A stretch of 64,000 nt of DNA from Candidatus Gaiellasilicea maunaloa (GCA_024330215.1 JANDLU010000004.1:53107-117106), one strand, 5' to 3'. Counted from the first letter of the stretch, positions 19,217-27,849 are shown. The notes: generated by a model not told the origin, from the sequence alone. Numbers and translations are program-made.

Positions 19217-20335
19217 TCAGGCCGAGCGGCGGTGCCGCGCGGCTTCCTCGGTGCGCCGAACCCTGGGGTTCGCCAGCTTGACGATCTCGAGCAGGTAGAC
19301 GATGTAGATCGAGAAGCCGAGCGCGACGAGAGCGATCGCACCTGCGGCGAGCGTCTCCCAGAGGTGCCACTCTCCGCCTTCGCGGAAGGGGATGAAGCGG
19401 GTCGCGAGCGCGGCGGCGGCGAGAGCGGCGCACCACGCCCACATCGTCACGGCGGCGCGGCGCTGCGTGAAGCCTCGTCGGAGAAAACGGTGATGCAGGT
19501 GCGCCTGGTCGGGCGCGTACACCTTCTCGCGGTTCTTCAGCCGGCGCGCGACCACGAACGACGTGTCGAGGATCGGGACGGCGAGCACGAGCAGCGGGAA
19601 GAGGAGCGCGACCGTCGCGGCAGTCTTCAGTAGCCCCTGGACCGAGACTGCGGCGAGGATGAAGCCGAGCATGAGCGCGCCCGAGTCGCCCATGAAGATC
19701 CGCGCGGGGTAGAAGTTGTGGCGGAGGAAGCCGATGCAGGCGCCGGCGATGATCGCGGAGAGGATCGCCGGATCGGGCTTTCCGAGCGAGAGCGCGATTA
19801 CGCAGAAGGTCGCACCCGAGATCGCGCAGACTCCGGCGGCGAGCCCGTCGAGGCCGTCGAGGAAGTTGACCATGTTCATGATCGCGACGATCCAGAGCAC
19901 CGTCAGCGGCATCCCGACCCATTCCGGCAGCTCGTGGATCCCGAGGAACGGGAAGGTGAAGCGGTCGACCCAGACCCCGAAGACGACGGGGATCACCGCG
20001 GCGATCAGCTGTCCAGCCAGCTTCTGGCTCGCGGGTAGGCGGCGGAAGTCGTCGATCGCGCCGACGAGTGCGGCGACCGCGGCCCCGAGCAGGACGCCCC
20101 GCGTCTCGCGGCCGAGGTCGAGGAACGCGAGCGCCGGAATGAAGATCCCGAAGAAGATCGCGAGCCCGCCGAGGCGCGGGATCGGGTTCAGGTTGAGCCG
20201 GCGCTTCTCCGGTGCGTCGACGACGCCGAGCAGGCGCGCCATCCCGCCCACTGCAGGCGTGAGCAGGATCACGATCACGAGCGCGATCGCGGCCCCGTAG
20301 AGGACTTCCAGGTTGTCGGCGAGCTCCTGCGGCAT
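19217..20335 (-). CDS. wecA: Undecaprenyl-phosphate sugar-1-phosphate transferase (WecA/TagO type)
   Basis: Polyprenyl-phosphate N-acetylhexosamine-1-phosphate transferase, 372 residues with about ten helices. Family motifs are visible: GAIDDFRRLPASQKL, NMVNFLDGLDGLAAG and FMGDSGALMLGF hold the Asp residues used for metal and catalysis. It makes the first lipid-linked sugar of wall polysaccharides. Actinobacteria commonly place this gene just before atpI, as here. It follows upp by ten bases and is probably in the same operon. Confidence 0.9.
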   Translation of the reverse strand: MPQELADNLEVLYGAAIALVIVILLTPAVGGMARLLGVVDAPEKRRLNLNPIPRLGGLAIFFGIFIPALAFLDLGRETRGVLLGAAVAALVGAIDDFRRLPASQKLAGQLIAAVIPVVFGVWVDRFTFPFLGIHELPEWVGMPLTVLWIVAIMNMVNFLDGLDGLAAGVCAISGATFCVIALSLGKPDPAILSAIIAGACIGFLRHNFYPARIFMGDSGALMLGFILAAVSVQGLLKTAATVALLFPLLVLAVPILDTSFVVARRLKNREKVYAPDQAHLHHRFLRRGFTQRRAAVTMWAWCAALAAAALATRFIPFREGGEWHLWETLAAGAIALVALGFSIYIVYLLEIVKLANPRVRRTEEAARHRRSA

Positions 20336-20345
20336 CGGCGTTGCG

Positions 20346-21008
20346 TTACTTCGTGCCGTAGAGGCGGTCGCCTGCGTCGCCGAGGCCGGGCACGATGTAC
20401 CCCTTCTCGTTCAGCTCCCGGTCGATCCCGGCGACGACGATGTGCACCTCGGGATGCTCTCGATGAATCCGCTCGATCCCCTCGGGCGCCGCGATCAGCG
20501 CGATCAGCCGGATCGAGGTCGCGCCGGCCTCTTTCACCCTGGCCACGGCCGCCGCGGTCGAGTTGCCGGTCGCGAGCATCGGATCGAGCAGGATCACGTC
20601 TCGTTGCGCGATGTCCGTCGGGAGCTTCACGTAGTACTCGACGGGCTCGAGCGTCTCCTCGTTGCGGTAGAGGCCGATGAAGCCGACGCGCGCCCCCGAG
20701 ATCAGCGAGAGGACGCCGTCGAGCATGCCCATCCCCGCCCGCAGGATCGGGCAGATCGCGACCTTCTTGCCGGAGATCCGCTGTGCAGTCGTGTGCTCGA
20801 GCGGCGTCTCGATCTCGACGTCCTCGGTGGCGAGATCCATCGTCGCCTCGTAGGTCAGGAGCAGGGTCAGCTCGTTGACGAGCTGTCGGAACATGTGGGT
20901 GTTCGTGGTGACGTCGCGGAGCAACCCGAGCTTGTGTTGAACGAGTGGATGCTGTACCTCCGTGACCTTGCCGTTCACGAAAGAGGCAGAGGAGGGCGAG
21001 GCGACCAC
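20346..21008 (-). CDS. upp: Uracil phosphoribosyltransferase
   Basis: Pyrimidine salvage enzyme that makes UMP from uracil and PRPP. The PRPP loop reads [12 protein letters not shown], and the uracil-binding end [15 protein letters not shown] is intact. From GTG at 21008 it has 220 residues; family members are about 208-209, so GTG at 20975 (starting [12 protein letters not shown]) is the more likely true start. It lies between glyA and wecA in one direction. Confidence 0.95.
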   Translation of the reverse strand: MVASPSSASFVNGKVTEVQHPLVQHKLGLLRDVTTNTHMFRQLVNELTLLLTYEATMDLATEDVEIETPLEHTTAQRISGKKVAICPILRAGMGMLDGVLSLISGARVGFIGLYRNEETLEPVEYYVKLPTDIAQRDVILLDPMLATGNSTAAAVARVKEAGATSIRLIALIAAPEGIERIHREHPEVHIVVAGIDRELNEKGYIVPGLGDAGDRLYGTK

Positions 21009-21021
21009 GACGATGGCTCTT

Positions 21022-22326
21022 CTAACCTTTCTCGGCGGAGCCGAGAAAGGTCGTGTAGCCGCGGAAGCCCGGGTAGAGCGGGCGCTTCGCGCAGAGCGCC
21101 TCGGCGCGCCCGGCGAGACCCTCGACGTCTCCGTCCTCGAGTGCGCCGACGACGATCCGGCCGACCTCGCGGAAGTCCTCCGCGTCGAAGCCGCGCATCG
21201 TCGCGGCCGGCGTCCCGATCCGCACGCCCGAGGCCACGGTCGGCGGCCGCTCGTCGAACGGCACCGTGTTCCGGTTGACCGTCAGCTTGACCTCATCGAG
21301 GCGCTCCTCGGCGCCGGCGCCCGTCCAGTCGGTCGCGCGCAGGTCGAGCTGAAGGAGGTGCGTGTCGGTGCCGCCGGTGAGGACGTCGAGGCCGCCGTCG
21401 ATCAGCTCCTGCGAGAGCGCGTCCGCGTTCGCACGCACCTGCACCTGGTAGTCGCGGAACGCCTCGCAGGCGGCGATCCGGAAGCAGACTGCCTTGGCTG
21501 CGATCGCATGCTCGAGCGGACCGCCCTGCATCCCGGGGAAGACGGCTCGGTCGATCGCCTGCGCGTGCTCGGAGCGGCAGAGGACGAATCCCGCGCGCGG
21601 GCCTGCGAGCGTCTTGTGGGTCGTCGAGGTGACGACATCGCAGTGCTCGACCGGATTCGGGTGGAGGCCGGCGGCGACGAGACCGGAGAAATGGGCCATG
21701 TCGCACATCAGCAGCGCATCCACCTCGTCGGCGATCCTGCGGAACTCGGCGGTGTCGACCGTTCGGGGATAGGCGGAGCCGCCGCAGACGATCAGCCGCG
21801 GTCGGTGACGTTCCGCGAGCTCGAGCACGTCGTCGTAGTCGACGAGGTTCGTCTCGCGCGAGACGCCGTAGTGGACGATCGTGTAGAGCCGGCCCGAGAA
21901 GTTGACCTTGAGCCCGTGCGTCAGGTGGCCGCCGTGGTCGAGCCGGAGCGAGAGGATCGTGTCGCCGGGCGTGAGCAGGCCGAAGTAGGCGGCCATGTTC
22001 GCCTGCGCGCCCGCGTGCGGCTGCACGTTCGCGTGCTCGGCGCCGAACAGCTCCTTGGCCCGGTCGATCGCGAGCTGCTCGATCTCGTCGACGACCTCGC
22101 AGCCGCCGTAGTAGCGCTTGCCCGGATAGCCCTCGGCGTACTTGTTGGTCGGGACCGAGCCGACCGCCTCGAGCACGCTCGGCCAGGTGAAGTTCTCGGA
22201 GGCGATCAGCTCGATCTGGTCGCGCTGGCGATCGAGCTCGCGACCGAGGAGCGCGGCGATCTGGGGGTCGACGTCGGCGAGACCGGCGGCGCGGAGCTGA
22301 GCGAGCGAGTGCTGGGCAACGGCCAT
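21022..22326 (-). CDS. glyA: Serine hydroxymethyltransferase
   Basis: PLP enzyme that interconverts serine and glycine and charges tetrahydrofolate with a one-carbon unit. It is full length at 434 residues. The PLP lysine lies in [16 protein letters not shown], and the N-terminal [15 protein letters not shown] and [12 protein letters not shown] motifs are typical. AAGGAG lies eight bases before the ATG, and a TAGCAT box stands about 25 bases further upstream. It sits between tsaC and upp. Confidence 0.96.
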   Translation of the reverse strand: MAVAQHSLAQLRAAGLADVDPQIAALLGRELDRQRDQIELIASENFTWPSVLEAVGSVPTNKYAEGYPGKRYYGGCEVVDEIEQLAIDRAKELFGAEHANVQPHAGAQANMAAYFGLLTPGDTILSLRLDHGGHLTHGLKVNFSGRLYTIVHYGVSRETNLVDYDDVLELAERHRPRLIVCGGSAYPRTVDTAEFRRIADEVDALLMCDMAHFSGLVAAGLHPNPVEHCDVVTSTTHKTLAGPRAGFVLCRSEHAQAIDRAVFPGMQGGPLEHAIAAKAVCFRIAACEAFRDYQVQVRANADALSQELIDGGLDVLTGGTDTHLLQLDLRATDWTGAGAEERLDEVKLTVNRNTVPFDERPPTVASGVRIGTPAATMRGFDAEDFREVGRIVVGALEDGDVEGLAGRAEALCAKRPLYPGFRGYTTFLGSAEKG

Positions 22327-22359
22327 GCTTGGGCTCCTTCGACGAGTTCGTCCCCGATG

Positions 22360-22965
22360 CTAGAGGACTTGGTCGACGATTCGGAGCACATCCGCCGCGG
22401 GGACAGCTCCCTCGCGGAGGACGCGCGGCTCGGCGCCGCTGAGGTCGAGCACCGTCGAAGGGGTTCCCGGCAGCGGGCCGCCGTCGACGAGCGCGGCTGC
22501 GGCCGCGCGAAGCTCGTGCGGCACCTCGTCGAGCGTGCGCGGATCGGCCCCGCCGCTGAGGTTGGCGCTCGTCCCGGCGATCGCGGCGACGCGCTCGAGC
22601 AGCTCGCGGCCCGATCCTGTGAGGTCGGGGATGCGGACGCCGATCGTGTCGGGCCGCGAGCCGGCGAGCCAGCCGTAGCGCCTGGCTGGATTCGGGAGGA
22701 CGAGCGTGTACGGCCCCGGGAGGAGCGCGCGGACGATCCGCTCGGCCTGGCCGCGCAGCTCGGGGATCCGCTCGAGGAGAACGTCGAGGTCGGCGGCGAC
22801 GAGCGCGATCGGCTGTGCAGCGTCCCGGCGCTTGAGGCGCGAAAGCTCCAGGACCGCGCTCTCGGACTCCGGCTCGGCCGCGAGACCGTAGACGGTGTCC
22901 GTCGGCACGACCGCGATCTTGCCGGACCGGAGTGCGGCCACCGCCTCGTCGACGGTCGAGCTCAT
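22360..22965 (-). CDS. tsaC: Threonylcarbamoyl-AMP synthase (TsaC/YrdC/Sua5 family)
   Basis: Makes threonylcarbamoyl-AMP for the t6A37 modification of ANN-decoding tRNAs. The 201-residue protein has the YrdC-type motifs VVPTDTVYGLAA, SRLKRRDAAQPIAL (KRR of the substrate site) and TSANLSGGAD. It is the short TsaC form without the extra Sua5 domain. The ATG at 22965 overlaps the prmC stop as ATGA. prfA-prmC-tsaC is a conserved actinobacterial order. Confidence 0.93.
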   Translation of the reverse strand: MSSTVDEAVAALRSGKIAVVPTDTVYGLAAEPESESAVLELSRLKRRDAAQPIALVAADLDVLLERIPELRGQAERIVRALLPGPYTLVLPNPARRYGWLAGSRPDTIGVRIPDLTGSGRELLERVAAIAGTSANLSGGADPRTLDEVPHELRAAAAALVDGGPLPGTPSTVLDLSGAEPRVLREGAVPAADVLRIVDQVL

Positions 22966-23783
22966 CGCCGCCCCTCGACGACTCGTTCTCGTCCGGTCAG
23001 GTCGAGCGTGATCGTGCCGTCGCCGTACCCGAGCGCCGCGAGCCGCCCCAGCGTCTGAGACGCCTGTCCGTCGCCCACCTCGAGCACGAGCCAGCCGCCG
23101 GGCCGGAGCACGTCGCAGGCTGCGCGTGCGATCGCCTCGGTCGCGCCGACCCCGACGAGCGCGACGTGTGGCTCGTAGTCGCGGACGTCCGGCAGCAGCG
23201 TGTCCAGGTCGGAGGGCTCGACGTAGGGCGGGTTCGAGACGACGAGGTCGTACGGGCCGCCGGGAAGGCCGTTGCGGAGATCGTGCTCCAGCAACTCCAT
23301 CGCGAGGCTCAGGTGCTCGGCGTTCTCGCGGGCGAGCTCGAGCGCGCTGGTGGAGAGATCGATCGCGGTGACCTGCGCCCCAGCGTGCTCGTCCGCGATC
23401 GCGAGCGCGATCGCGCCGGTGCCGGTCCCGACATCGAGCACCGTCGGCTCGACGAGGCCGCGCAGCCGCGCGAGGCAGCGCTCGACGACGATCTCCGTCT
23501 CCGGCCGGGGAATCAGGGCGCGCCGGTCGACGTACAGCGTCAACCGGCGGAAGCCCCATTCGCCGAGGATGTACGCCACCGGCTCGTGGCGGGCCCGCCG
23601 AGCGACGAGGGCGCGATACGCGGCGAGCTCGAACTCGTCGAGTGGGCGGTCGAAATCGGTGTAGAGCTCGATCCGGGTGCGCCCCAGCGCGTACGCCAGG
23701 AGGAGCTCCGCGTCGAGCCGAGCCGTCTCGGAGGTCTTCCCCAGATGGCCGGCGGCGAGGCTCAGGACCTCGCCCAGTCTCAT
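22962..23783 (-). CDS. prmC: Release factor glutamine methyltransferase PrmC
   Basis: Methylates the GGQ glutamine of RF1 and RF2. The 273-residue protein has an N-terminal helical domain, the SAM motif VLDVGTGTGAIALAIA and the catalytic VVSNPPYVEPSDL. Its ATG at 23783 is the last of five evenly spaced ATGs made by the 14-bp tandem repeat that fills the prfA-prmC gap. Each earlier ATG opens a five-codon frame whose UGA overlaps the next ATG, so PrmC translation may depend on that relay. Confidence 0.95.
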   Translation of the reverse strand: MRLGEVLSLAAGHLGKTSETARLDAELLLAYALGRTRIELYTDFDRPLDEFELAAYRALVARRARHEPVAYILGEWGFRRLTLYVDRRALIPRPETEIVVERCLARLRGLVEPTVLDVGTGTGAIALAIADEHAGAQVTAIDLSTSALELARENAEHLSLAMELLEHDLRNGLPGGPYDLVVSNPPYVEPSDLDTLLPDVRDYEPHVALVGVGATEAIARAACDVLRPGGWLVLEVGDGQASQTLGRLAALGYGDGTITLDLTGRERVVEGRR

Positions 23784-23842
23784 CGAATCCGGCTCATCGA
23801 ATCCGGCTCATCGAATCCGGCTCATCGAATCCGGCTCATCGA
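23779..23842 (-). repeat. 14-bp tandem array forming coupled minicistrons before prmC
   Basis: Four perfect copies of CCGGATTCGATGAG (minus strand) and a fifth partial copy occupy the prfA-prmC spacer. ATGs begin at 23839, 23825, 23811, 23797 and 23783. The first four each encode MSRIR followed by TGA, and each TGA overlaps the next ATG as ATGA: the 18-base frame minus the 4-base overlap equals the 14-base period. The first ATG lies 10 bases after the prfA stop. This reads as a reinitiation relay from prfA to prmC. Copy number could vary by slippage. Confidence 0.85.
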
Positions 23843-23849
23843 GCGGGGC

Positions 23850-24887
23850 TCACGACTCGAGCGCCCGCCGCTGAGCCTCGGACGTGAGCGCCTGGGTGAA
23901 CTCGTCGAGCCCGCCGGGGAGCACCTTCTCGAGATTCAGCGTCATCTTGACGCGATGGTCGGTGACGCGGCTGTCGGGATAGTTGTAGGTGCGGATCTTC
24001 TCGGCGCGCTCGCCCGAGCCGATCTGGGACTTGCGGGCTGCCGAAAGCTCGGCTTGCTGGCGGTCCCGCTCGGCCTCGTAGATGCGGGCGCGCAGGACGC
24101 GCAGCGCCTTCACCTTGTTCTGGAGTTGCGACTTCTCGTCCTGCATCGCGACGACGATCCCGGTCGGCACGTGCGTGATCCGGACCGCCGAGTCGGTCGT
24201 GTTGACGCTCTGACCCCCTGGGCCGGTGGAGCGGTAGACGTCGATCTTGAGGTCGTTCTCGTCGAGCTCGATGTCGATCTCCTCCACCTCGGGCATCACC
24301 GCGACGGTCGCCGTCGAGGTGTGGATCCGGCCTTGGCTCTCGGTCTCCGGGACGCGCTGGACTCGATGCGTGCCGCCCTCGTACTTGAAGACGGAGTAGG
24401 CGCCGTCGCCCTTGACCGCGAAGACGACTTCCTTGAAGCCACCCGTCTCGCTCTCGTTCGCGGAGAGGAGCTCGGTCTTGAACCCGCGTCTCTCGGCATA
24501 GCGCGTCAGCATCTTGAAGACGTCGCCTGCCCAGATCGCGGCTTCGTCGCCGCCCACTCCCGAGCGCACCTCGAGAATCACGCCCTTCGAGTCGGCCGGG
24601 TCGGTCTCCACGAGAGCGAGCTTCAGCTCCTCCTCGAGCCGCGCGACGTCCGCAATGAGATCGTCGGCCAGCGTCGCGAGCTCCGCGTCGCCCCGCGCAG
24701 CCTCGAGATCGGCGCTCGCCTGGCGCCACTCCTGGGCGAGCCTGTGCGGCACCTCGAGCTCCTTCAGCCTGCGCCCGACCTCCGCCGCCTCCTTGTGATC
24801 GTTGTAGACCGAGGGATCGGACATGCGGCTGCGCACGCCCTCGTAGGAGCGCTCGAGCTCGTCGATCAGCTGGTCGATGGCGGCCAC
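23850..24887 (-). CDS. prfA: Peptide chain release factor 1
   Basis: Terminates translation at UAA and UAG. The GGQ loop reads RSTGPGGQSVNTTDSAVRIT, and the stop-codon recognition area GRIHTSTATVAVMPE is of the RF1 type. GTG at 24887 (345 residues, VAAIDQLIDELE) is preferred over TTG at 24908, because TACCCT lies six bases upstream of the GTG. Downstream, the minicistron array and prmC follow directly. Confidence 0.95.
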   Translation of the reverse strand: MAAIDQLIDELERSYEGVRSRMSDPSVYNDHKEAAEVGRRLKELEVPHRLAQEWRQASADLEAARGDAELATLADDLIADVARLEEELKLALVETDPADSKGVILEVRSGVGGDEAAIWAGDVFKMLTRYAERRGFKTELLSANESETGGFKEVVFAVKGDGAYSVFKYEGGTHRVQRVPETESQGRIHTSTATVAVMPEVEEIDIELDENDLKIDVYRSTGPGGQSVNTTDSAVRITHVPTGIVVAMQDEKSQLQNKVKALRVLRARIYEAERDRQQAELSAARKSQIGSGERAEKIRTYNYPDSRVTDHRVKMTLNLEKVLPGGLDEFTQALTSEAQRRALES

Positions 24888-24892
24888 GGCCG

Positions 24893-24899
24893 TAGGGTA
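24893..24899. promoter_or_regulatory. Overlapping divergent -10 boxes (prfA and a small ORF)
   Basis: TAGGGTA reads as TAGGGT on the plus strand, nine bases before the ATG at 24908. On the minus strand it reads as TACCCT, six bases before the prfA GTG at 24887. Two back-to-back leaderless promoters would share the same seven base pairs, so polymerase could serve only one at a time. Confidence 0.5.
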
Positions 24900-24907
24900 G
24901 TGGAGCA

Positions 24908-25051
24908 ATGACCCTCGAACAGGTGCTGCGCGCTCCGGCTGCGGCCCGGATCGCGGACGTCGTGGAGCGGATGCAAGCGCTCGACGACGTCCTCCCGAGA
25001 GAGGATGGGATCGAGTTCGCGGGGCGTAGGATGCTGCGGCCGGTGCTGTGA
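24908..25051 (+). CDS. Short 47-residue ORF, possible gene fragment
   Basis: ATG at 24908 encodes 47 residues beginning MTLEQVLRAPAAARIADVV and including MQALDDVLPREDGIEF. This faintly recalls the N-terminus of DUF5995 proteins, so it may be a truncated copy; that comparison is from memory. Its TGA overlaps the GTG of the next ORF (GTGA at 25048-25051). A TAGGGT box lies nine bases upstream. It heads a row of gene fragments. Confidence 0.4.
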   Translation: MTLEQVLRAPAAARIADVVERMQALDDVLPREDGIEFAGRRMLRPVL

Positions 25052-25759
25052 GGATCCGTCGCGCGACGGCAACGGATTCGATGGCCGCGGCAGCAGTCGT
25101 GCGAGCAGTCTACGCCGAGCACGGCTTCACCTGGGATGCGGGCGGCTACCACGCGGATCTCGAGGACGTTACGGCGAGCTATCTCTCGTTCTTCGTGGCC
25201 GAGCTGGATGGAACGATCGTCGGCACGGCGGGTTTGAGTCGGCGCGGATCGCTCGAACGGCTCTACATGCTGTCGTCGGGACGCGGGAAGGGCGTCGGTG
25301 GTGTGTTGCTCCGTGCTGTGATCGAGGACGCTCGAAAGCGCGGCTTCGTCAGACTCGAAATCTGGACCGACAAGGTCCTGACCGACGCCCACCGTCTCTA
25401 CGAGCGCTTCGGCGCCTACCGGTCGACGGCGTTGGTCGTTCCCGGGCGGAGCGATCGAGTCGGGCGAGGCACCGGCCGAGGCCGCCGTTCGCGAGGGACG
25501 CGAGGAGACCGGCGCCGAGATCGAGCTCGACCATCTCATCGGCAGCTACGGCCTCGACAACGGCTTCCTCGTCCATCTCTTCCGTGGGCGCGTCGTCGCC
25601 GGGGAGCCGGAGCTCCAGCCGGGCGGGGAGCTCTCGGAGCTCCGCTGGCTCGCGCCGGAGCTGATCCCGGAGCCGCGGTCGAACGCGCTCCGCTACGGGC
25701 TCCCCGACGCCGTCGCGGGCCGCCGCGACGTCGTCCGGGAGAATCTCGAGCGCCGCTGA
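25048..25759 (+). pseudogene. GNAT acetyltransferase fragment joined out of frame to a Nudix fragment
   Basis: From GTG 25048 the frame encodes a GNAT fold: MRIRRATATDSMAAAAVV at the N-terminus, a GRGKGVGGVLL acetyl-CoA loop, then HRLYERFGAYR. It stops being GNAT-like near 25420. In the +1 frame from about 25421 a Nudix hydrolase tail follows, with box GGAIESGE...REGREETGAE (GX5EX7REX2EEXG satisfied), ending with TGA at 25757-25759. The Nudix part lacks its N-terminal strands and has no start codon of its own. The junction looks like a deletion fusing two genes, leaving a likely inactive remnant. Confidence 0.65.
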
Positions 25760-25762
25760 ATC

Positions 25763-25890
25763 CTTGTGTTGGAACAACACAAGCTCTCCGTTCGTTGCGC
25801 AGACGGCGCTCGCGAACCCCGTGCGCAAGTCGTGCCGACGACCGAGCCGTTCGATCGAACCGGCGCTTGTGTTGTTCCAACACAAGCGCC
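25763..25890. repeat. Paired palindromes, locus 1 (arms CTTGTGTTG / CAACACAAG)
   Basis: Two palindromes lie 103 bases apart (start to start) between convergent genes. Unit one at 25763-25783 has arms CTTGTGTTG and CAACACAAG around GAA. Unit two at 25866-25886 has the same arms around TTC, extended by GGCG/CGCC to a 13-bp stem at 25862-25890. Because the loops are GAA and TTC, the units are inverted relative to each other. The same motif pair occurs at 41145-41224. They may be bidirectional terminators or protein-binding repeats. Confidence 0.75.
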
Positions 25891-25919
25891 GAACCACGGC
25901 GAGAGCTCCGCGTGCTGAC

Positions 25920-26354
25920 TTACTCGTCGAGCTCAGCGTCCAGAGTGATCTCGCCGACGCCGGCGAGCGCCTGCGAGACCGGACAGTTCGCCTTGGCGTC
26001 CTCGGCCGCAGCGCTGAACCCGTCTGCGTCGAGGCCGATCACGCTGCCGCGTACGGTGAGCGCGATCTTCGTGATCCCCGTGCCCGGGACGAACGTCACC
26101 GCGGCAGTGGTCGAGAGTCGCCCCGGGGCCGTGCCCGCTTTCGCGAGACCGCTGGCGAGCGACATCGAGAAGCAGGACGCATGCGCCGCTGCGATCAGCT
26201 CCTCCGGACTCGTCTTGCCGCCCGACGCGTCCTCCGACCGCGCCGGCCAGCTCACGTCGAGTGGCCCGAACGCCCCCGAGCCGACGCTGTCGATCGTTCC
26301 CGACCCGCCCATCAGTTCGCCGGTCCACGTCACGTCCGCGCGCCGCTCGGCCAT
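25920..26354 (-). CDS. OsmC-family peroxiredoxin-like protein
   Basis: OsmC/Ohr-family protein of 144 residues that reduces organic peroxides with two conserved cysteines. These are seen in AAAHASCFSMSLA and AKANCPVSQAL, and the N-terminal GKTSPEELIAAAHA motif is typical. The ATG at 26354 is preceded by GAGGAGGGG. It is the second of two neighbouring OsmC paralogues on the minus strand, 13 bases after the first. Confidence 0.9.
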   Translation of the reverse strand: MAERRADVTWTGELMGGSGTIDSVGSGAFGPLDVSWPARSEDASGGKTSPEELIAAAHASCFSMSLASGLAKAGTAPGRLSTTAAVTFVPGTGITKIALTVRGSVIGLDADGFSAAAEDAKANCPVSQALAGVGEITLDAELDE

Positions 26355-26367
26355 TGCCCCTCCTCGC

Positions 26368-26814
26368 TCAGCTGTCCAGGTGAGCGCGCACGGTAACCGT
26401 TCCGCTGGCCCGAATGAGCGCGGAGAAGGAACACCCCGCGTCTGCCACAGCCACGATCCGCGCGAACGCCTCGGCGTCGATCCCCGGCACGCGGCCACTG
26501 ACGTCGACCTCAGAGGCCACGATCTGGTGGCCCTTCCCCTCGACCTCGTCCATGATCACCCGGGCCGTGAGCGCGAGCACCTCAGGCGGCGTTCCCGCCC
26601 TCGAAAGCTCCCCCGCAACCGACGTGGCGAGACACCCCGCGTGAGCCGCGGCGAGCAGCTCCTCGGGACTCGTCTTCCCGTCGGGCTTGCCGATCCGAGA
26701 AGGAAGCGAGATCGGGAGCTCGGCGAACGACCCCGTGTCGCCCGAGACGTAACCGATGCCACGCGCGAGGTTGCCCTCCCACGAGACCCGGGCGCTCCGC
26801 TCGATGCGGGGCAT
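26368..26814 (-). CDS. OsmC-family peroxiredoxin-like protein, paralogue
   Basis: A 148-residue OsmC-family protein with both peroxidatic-type cysteines (AAAHAGCLATSVA and VADAGCSFSAL). The start MPRIERSARVSWEGN at 26814 fits family length. It is only moderately similar to the adjacent OsmC gene, so the pair is probably an old tandem duplication or two subfamilies. Both probably act on organic hydroperoxides in the cytoplasm. Confidence 0.9.
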   Translation of the reverse strand: MPRIERSARVSWEGNLARGIGYVSGDTGSFAELPISLPSRIGKPDGKTSPEELLAAAHAGCLATSVAGELSRAGTPPEVLALTARVIMDEVEGKGHQIVASEVDVSGRVPGIDAEAFARIVAVADAGCSFSALIRASGTVTVRAHLDS

Positions 26815-26827
26815 TAGCTGGCGCAGG

Positions 26828-26877
26828 ATGAGCATCCGCGGAAGCGGATGCTCATTGCGCGAAGACCCCTGAAGGGG
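26828..26877. terminator. Double hairpin after the DUF1385 gene
   Basis: A 12-bp stem (ATGAGCATCCGC with GCGGATGCTCAT, loop GGAA) at 26828-26855 is followed by CCCCT-GA-AGGGG at 26866-26877. The two lie between the DUF1385 stop and the OsmC start, both minus strand. Probably a transcription terminator for the rpmE-DUF1385 unit; there is no T run. Confidence 0.6.
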
Positions 26878-26928
26878 CCGTTCCGCGGCCCAACGGCTCG
26901 TTCCCCGGCAGGCTGAAGCTCCTCGTGT

Positions 26929-27849
26929 TCACGCCATGACCTCGACCTTGCGCTCGGTCGTCGAGAGGCTGCCCTCGCGGGTCAGGACCTCCTGGAGCGC
27001 GCGGATCGAGACCTCGATCTGGTCGAGCGAGGGCTGGCGCGTCGTCAGCCGCTGCAGCCACATCCCGGGCGCGAGCAGCGTCATCAGCACGCGATTGCCC
27101 TGATGCTTGCCGGCGAAGCGGATCAGCTCGTAGGCGATTCCCGCGATCACCGGCAGGAGCAGAATCCGGCTCAGGATCAGGTAGTACCAGGCGGGCTGGC
27201 CGACGAAGGCGAAGACGAAGATCCCGATCACCATCACCCAGAGCAAAAAAGCTGTTCCGCAACGCGGGTGGATCAGGCTGAACTTCTGCACCCGCTCGGG
27301 AGTCAACTCCTCGCCGGCCTCGTAGGCGTTGATCGCCTTGTGCTCTGCGGCGTGGTACTGGAAGACGCGGCGCAGGTCGGGGAGCAACGAGATCAACGTC
27401 AGATAGAGCAGGAAGATGCAGACGCGGATCACGCCCTCGACGACGACGAACGCGCCGGTCGTGTCGATCGGGAGCCAGCTCGTGATCAGTGCCGGCGTCA
27501 CCTTGAAGAGCATCAGCGCGAAGCCGATCGCGATCGCGAAGGAAAAGACGATCTGGCCGCGCGTGATCTCCGTCTTGACCTCGTCCGAGTCCTCTGCGTC
27601 CGCATCCTGCGCCGCATAGTTGGCGGAGATCGCGAGGGCGCGGAAGCCGATCGCAAGCGACTCGCCTAGGGCCACCACGCCCCGGATCACAGGCAGGCGG
27701 AAGATCCGATTGCGCGCCATCGGCGAGCGGATGTCCGTCACGACCTCGGCGATCTGGCCGTTCGGCTTGCGGACGGCGACGGCCCAGATCGACGGGCTGC
27801 GCATCATCACGCCCTCGAGGACGGCCTGCCCTCCGATCGTGTTGGCCAA
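26929..27849 (-). CDS. DUF1385 membrane protein
   Basis: DUF1385 protein, 306 residues, several membrane helices. Family motifs present are GGQAVLEGVMMRSP at the N-terminus, YHAAEHKAINAYE near residue 165 and HPRCGTAFLL near 195; the conserved His, Glu and Cys could bind a metal. Function in the family is unknown, though it is often found beside rpmE and prfA, as here. The start is TTG at 27849, ten bases after the rpmE stop. Confidence 0.88.
   Translation of the reverse strand: MANTIGGQAVLEGVMMRSPSIWAVAVRKPNGQIAEVVTDIRSPMARNRIFRLPVIRGVVALGESLAIGFRALAISANYAAQDADAEDSDEVKTEITRGQIVFSFAIAIGFALMLFKVTPALITSWLPIDTTGAFVVVEGVIRVCIFLLYLTLISLLPDLRRVFQYHAAEHKAINAYEAGEELTPERVQKFSLIHPRCGTAFLLWVMVIGIFVFAFVGQPAWYYLILSRILLLPVIAGIAYELIRFAGKHQGNRVLMTLLAPGMWLQRLTTRQPSLDQIEVSIRALQEVLTREGSLSTTERKVEVMA

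Noticed and set aside
20925..20950. CAACACAAG inside upp as a further palindrome copy
   Set aside because: It encodes the conserved Gln-His-Lys of uracil phosphoribosyltransferase, and the second arm is missing.
23779..23842. Short tandem array considered as a CRISPR array
   Set aside because: Repeats are 14 bp and directly adjacent with no spacers, and no cas genes are present. The minicistron reading explains the period.
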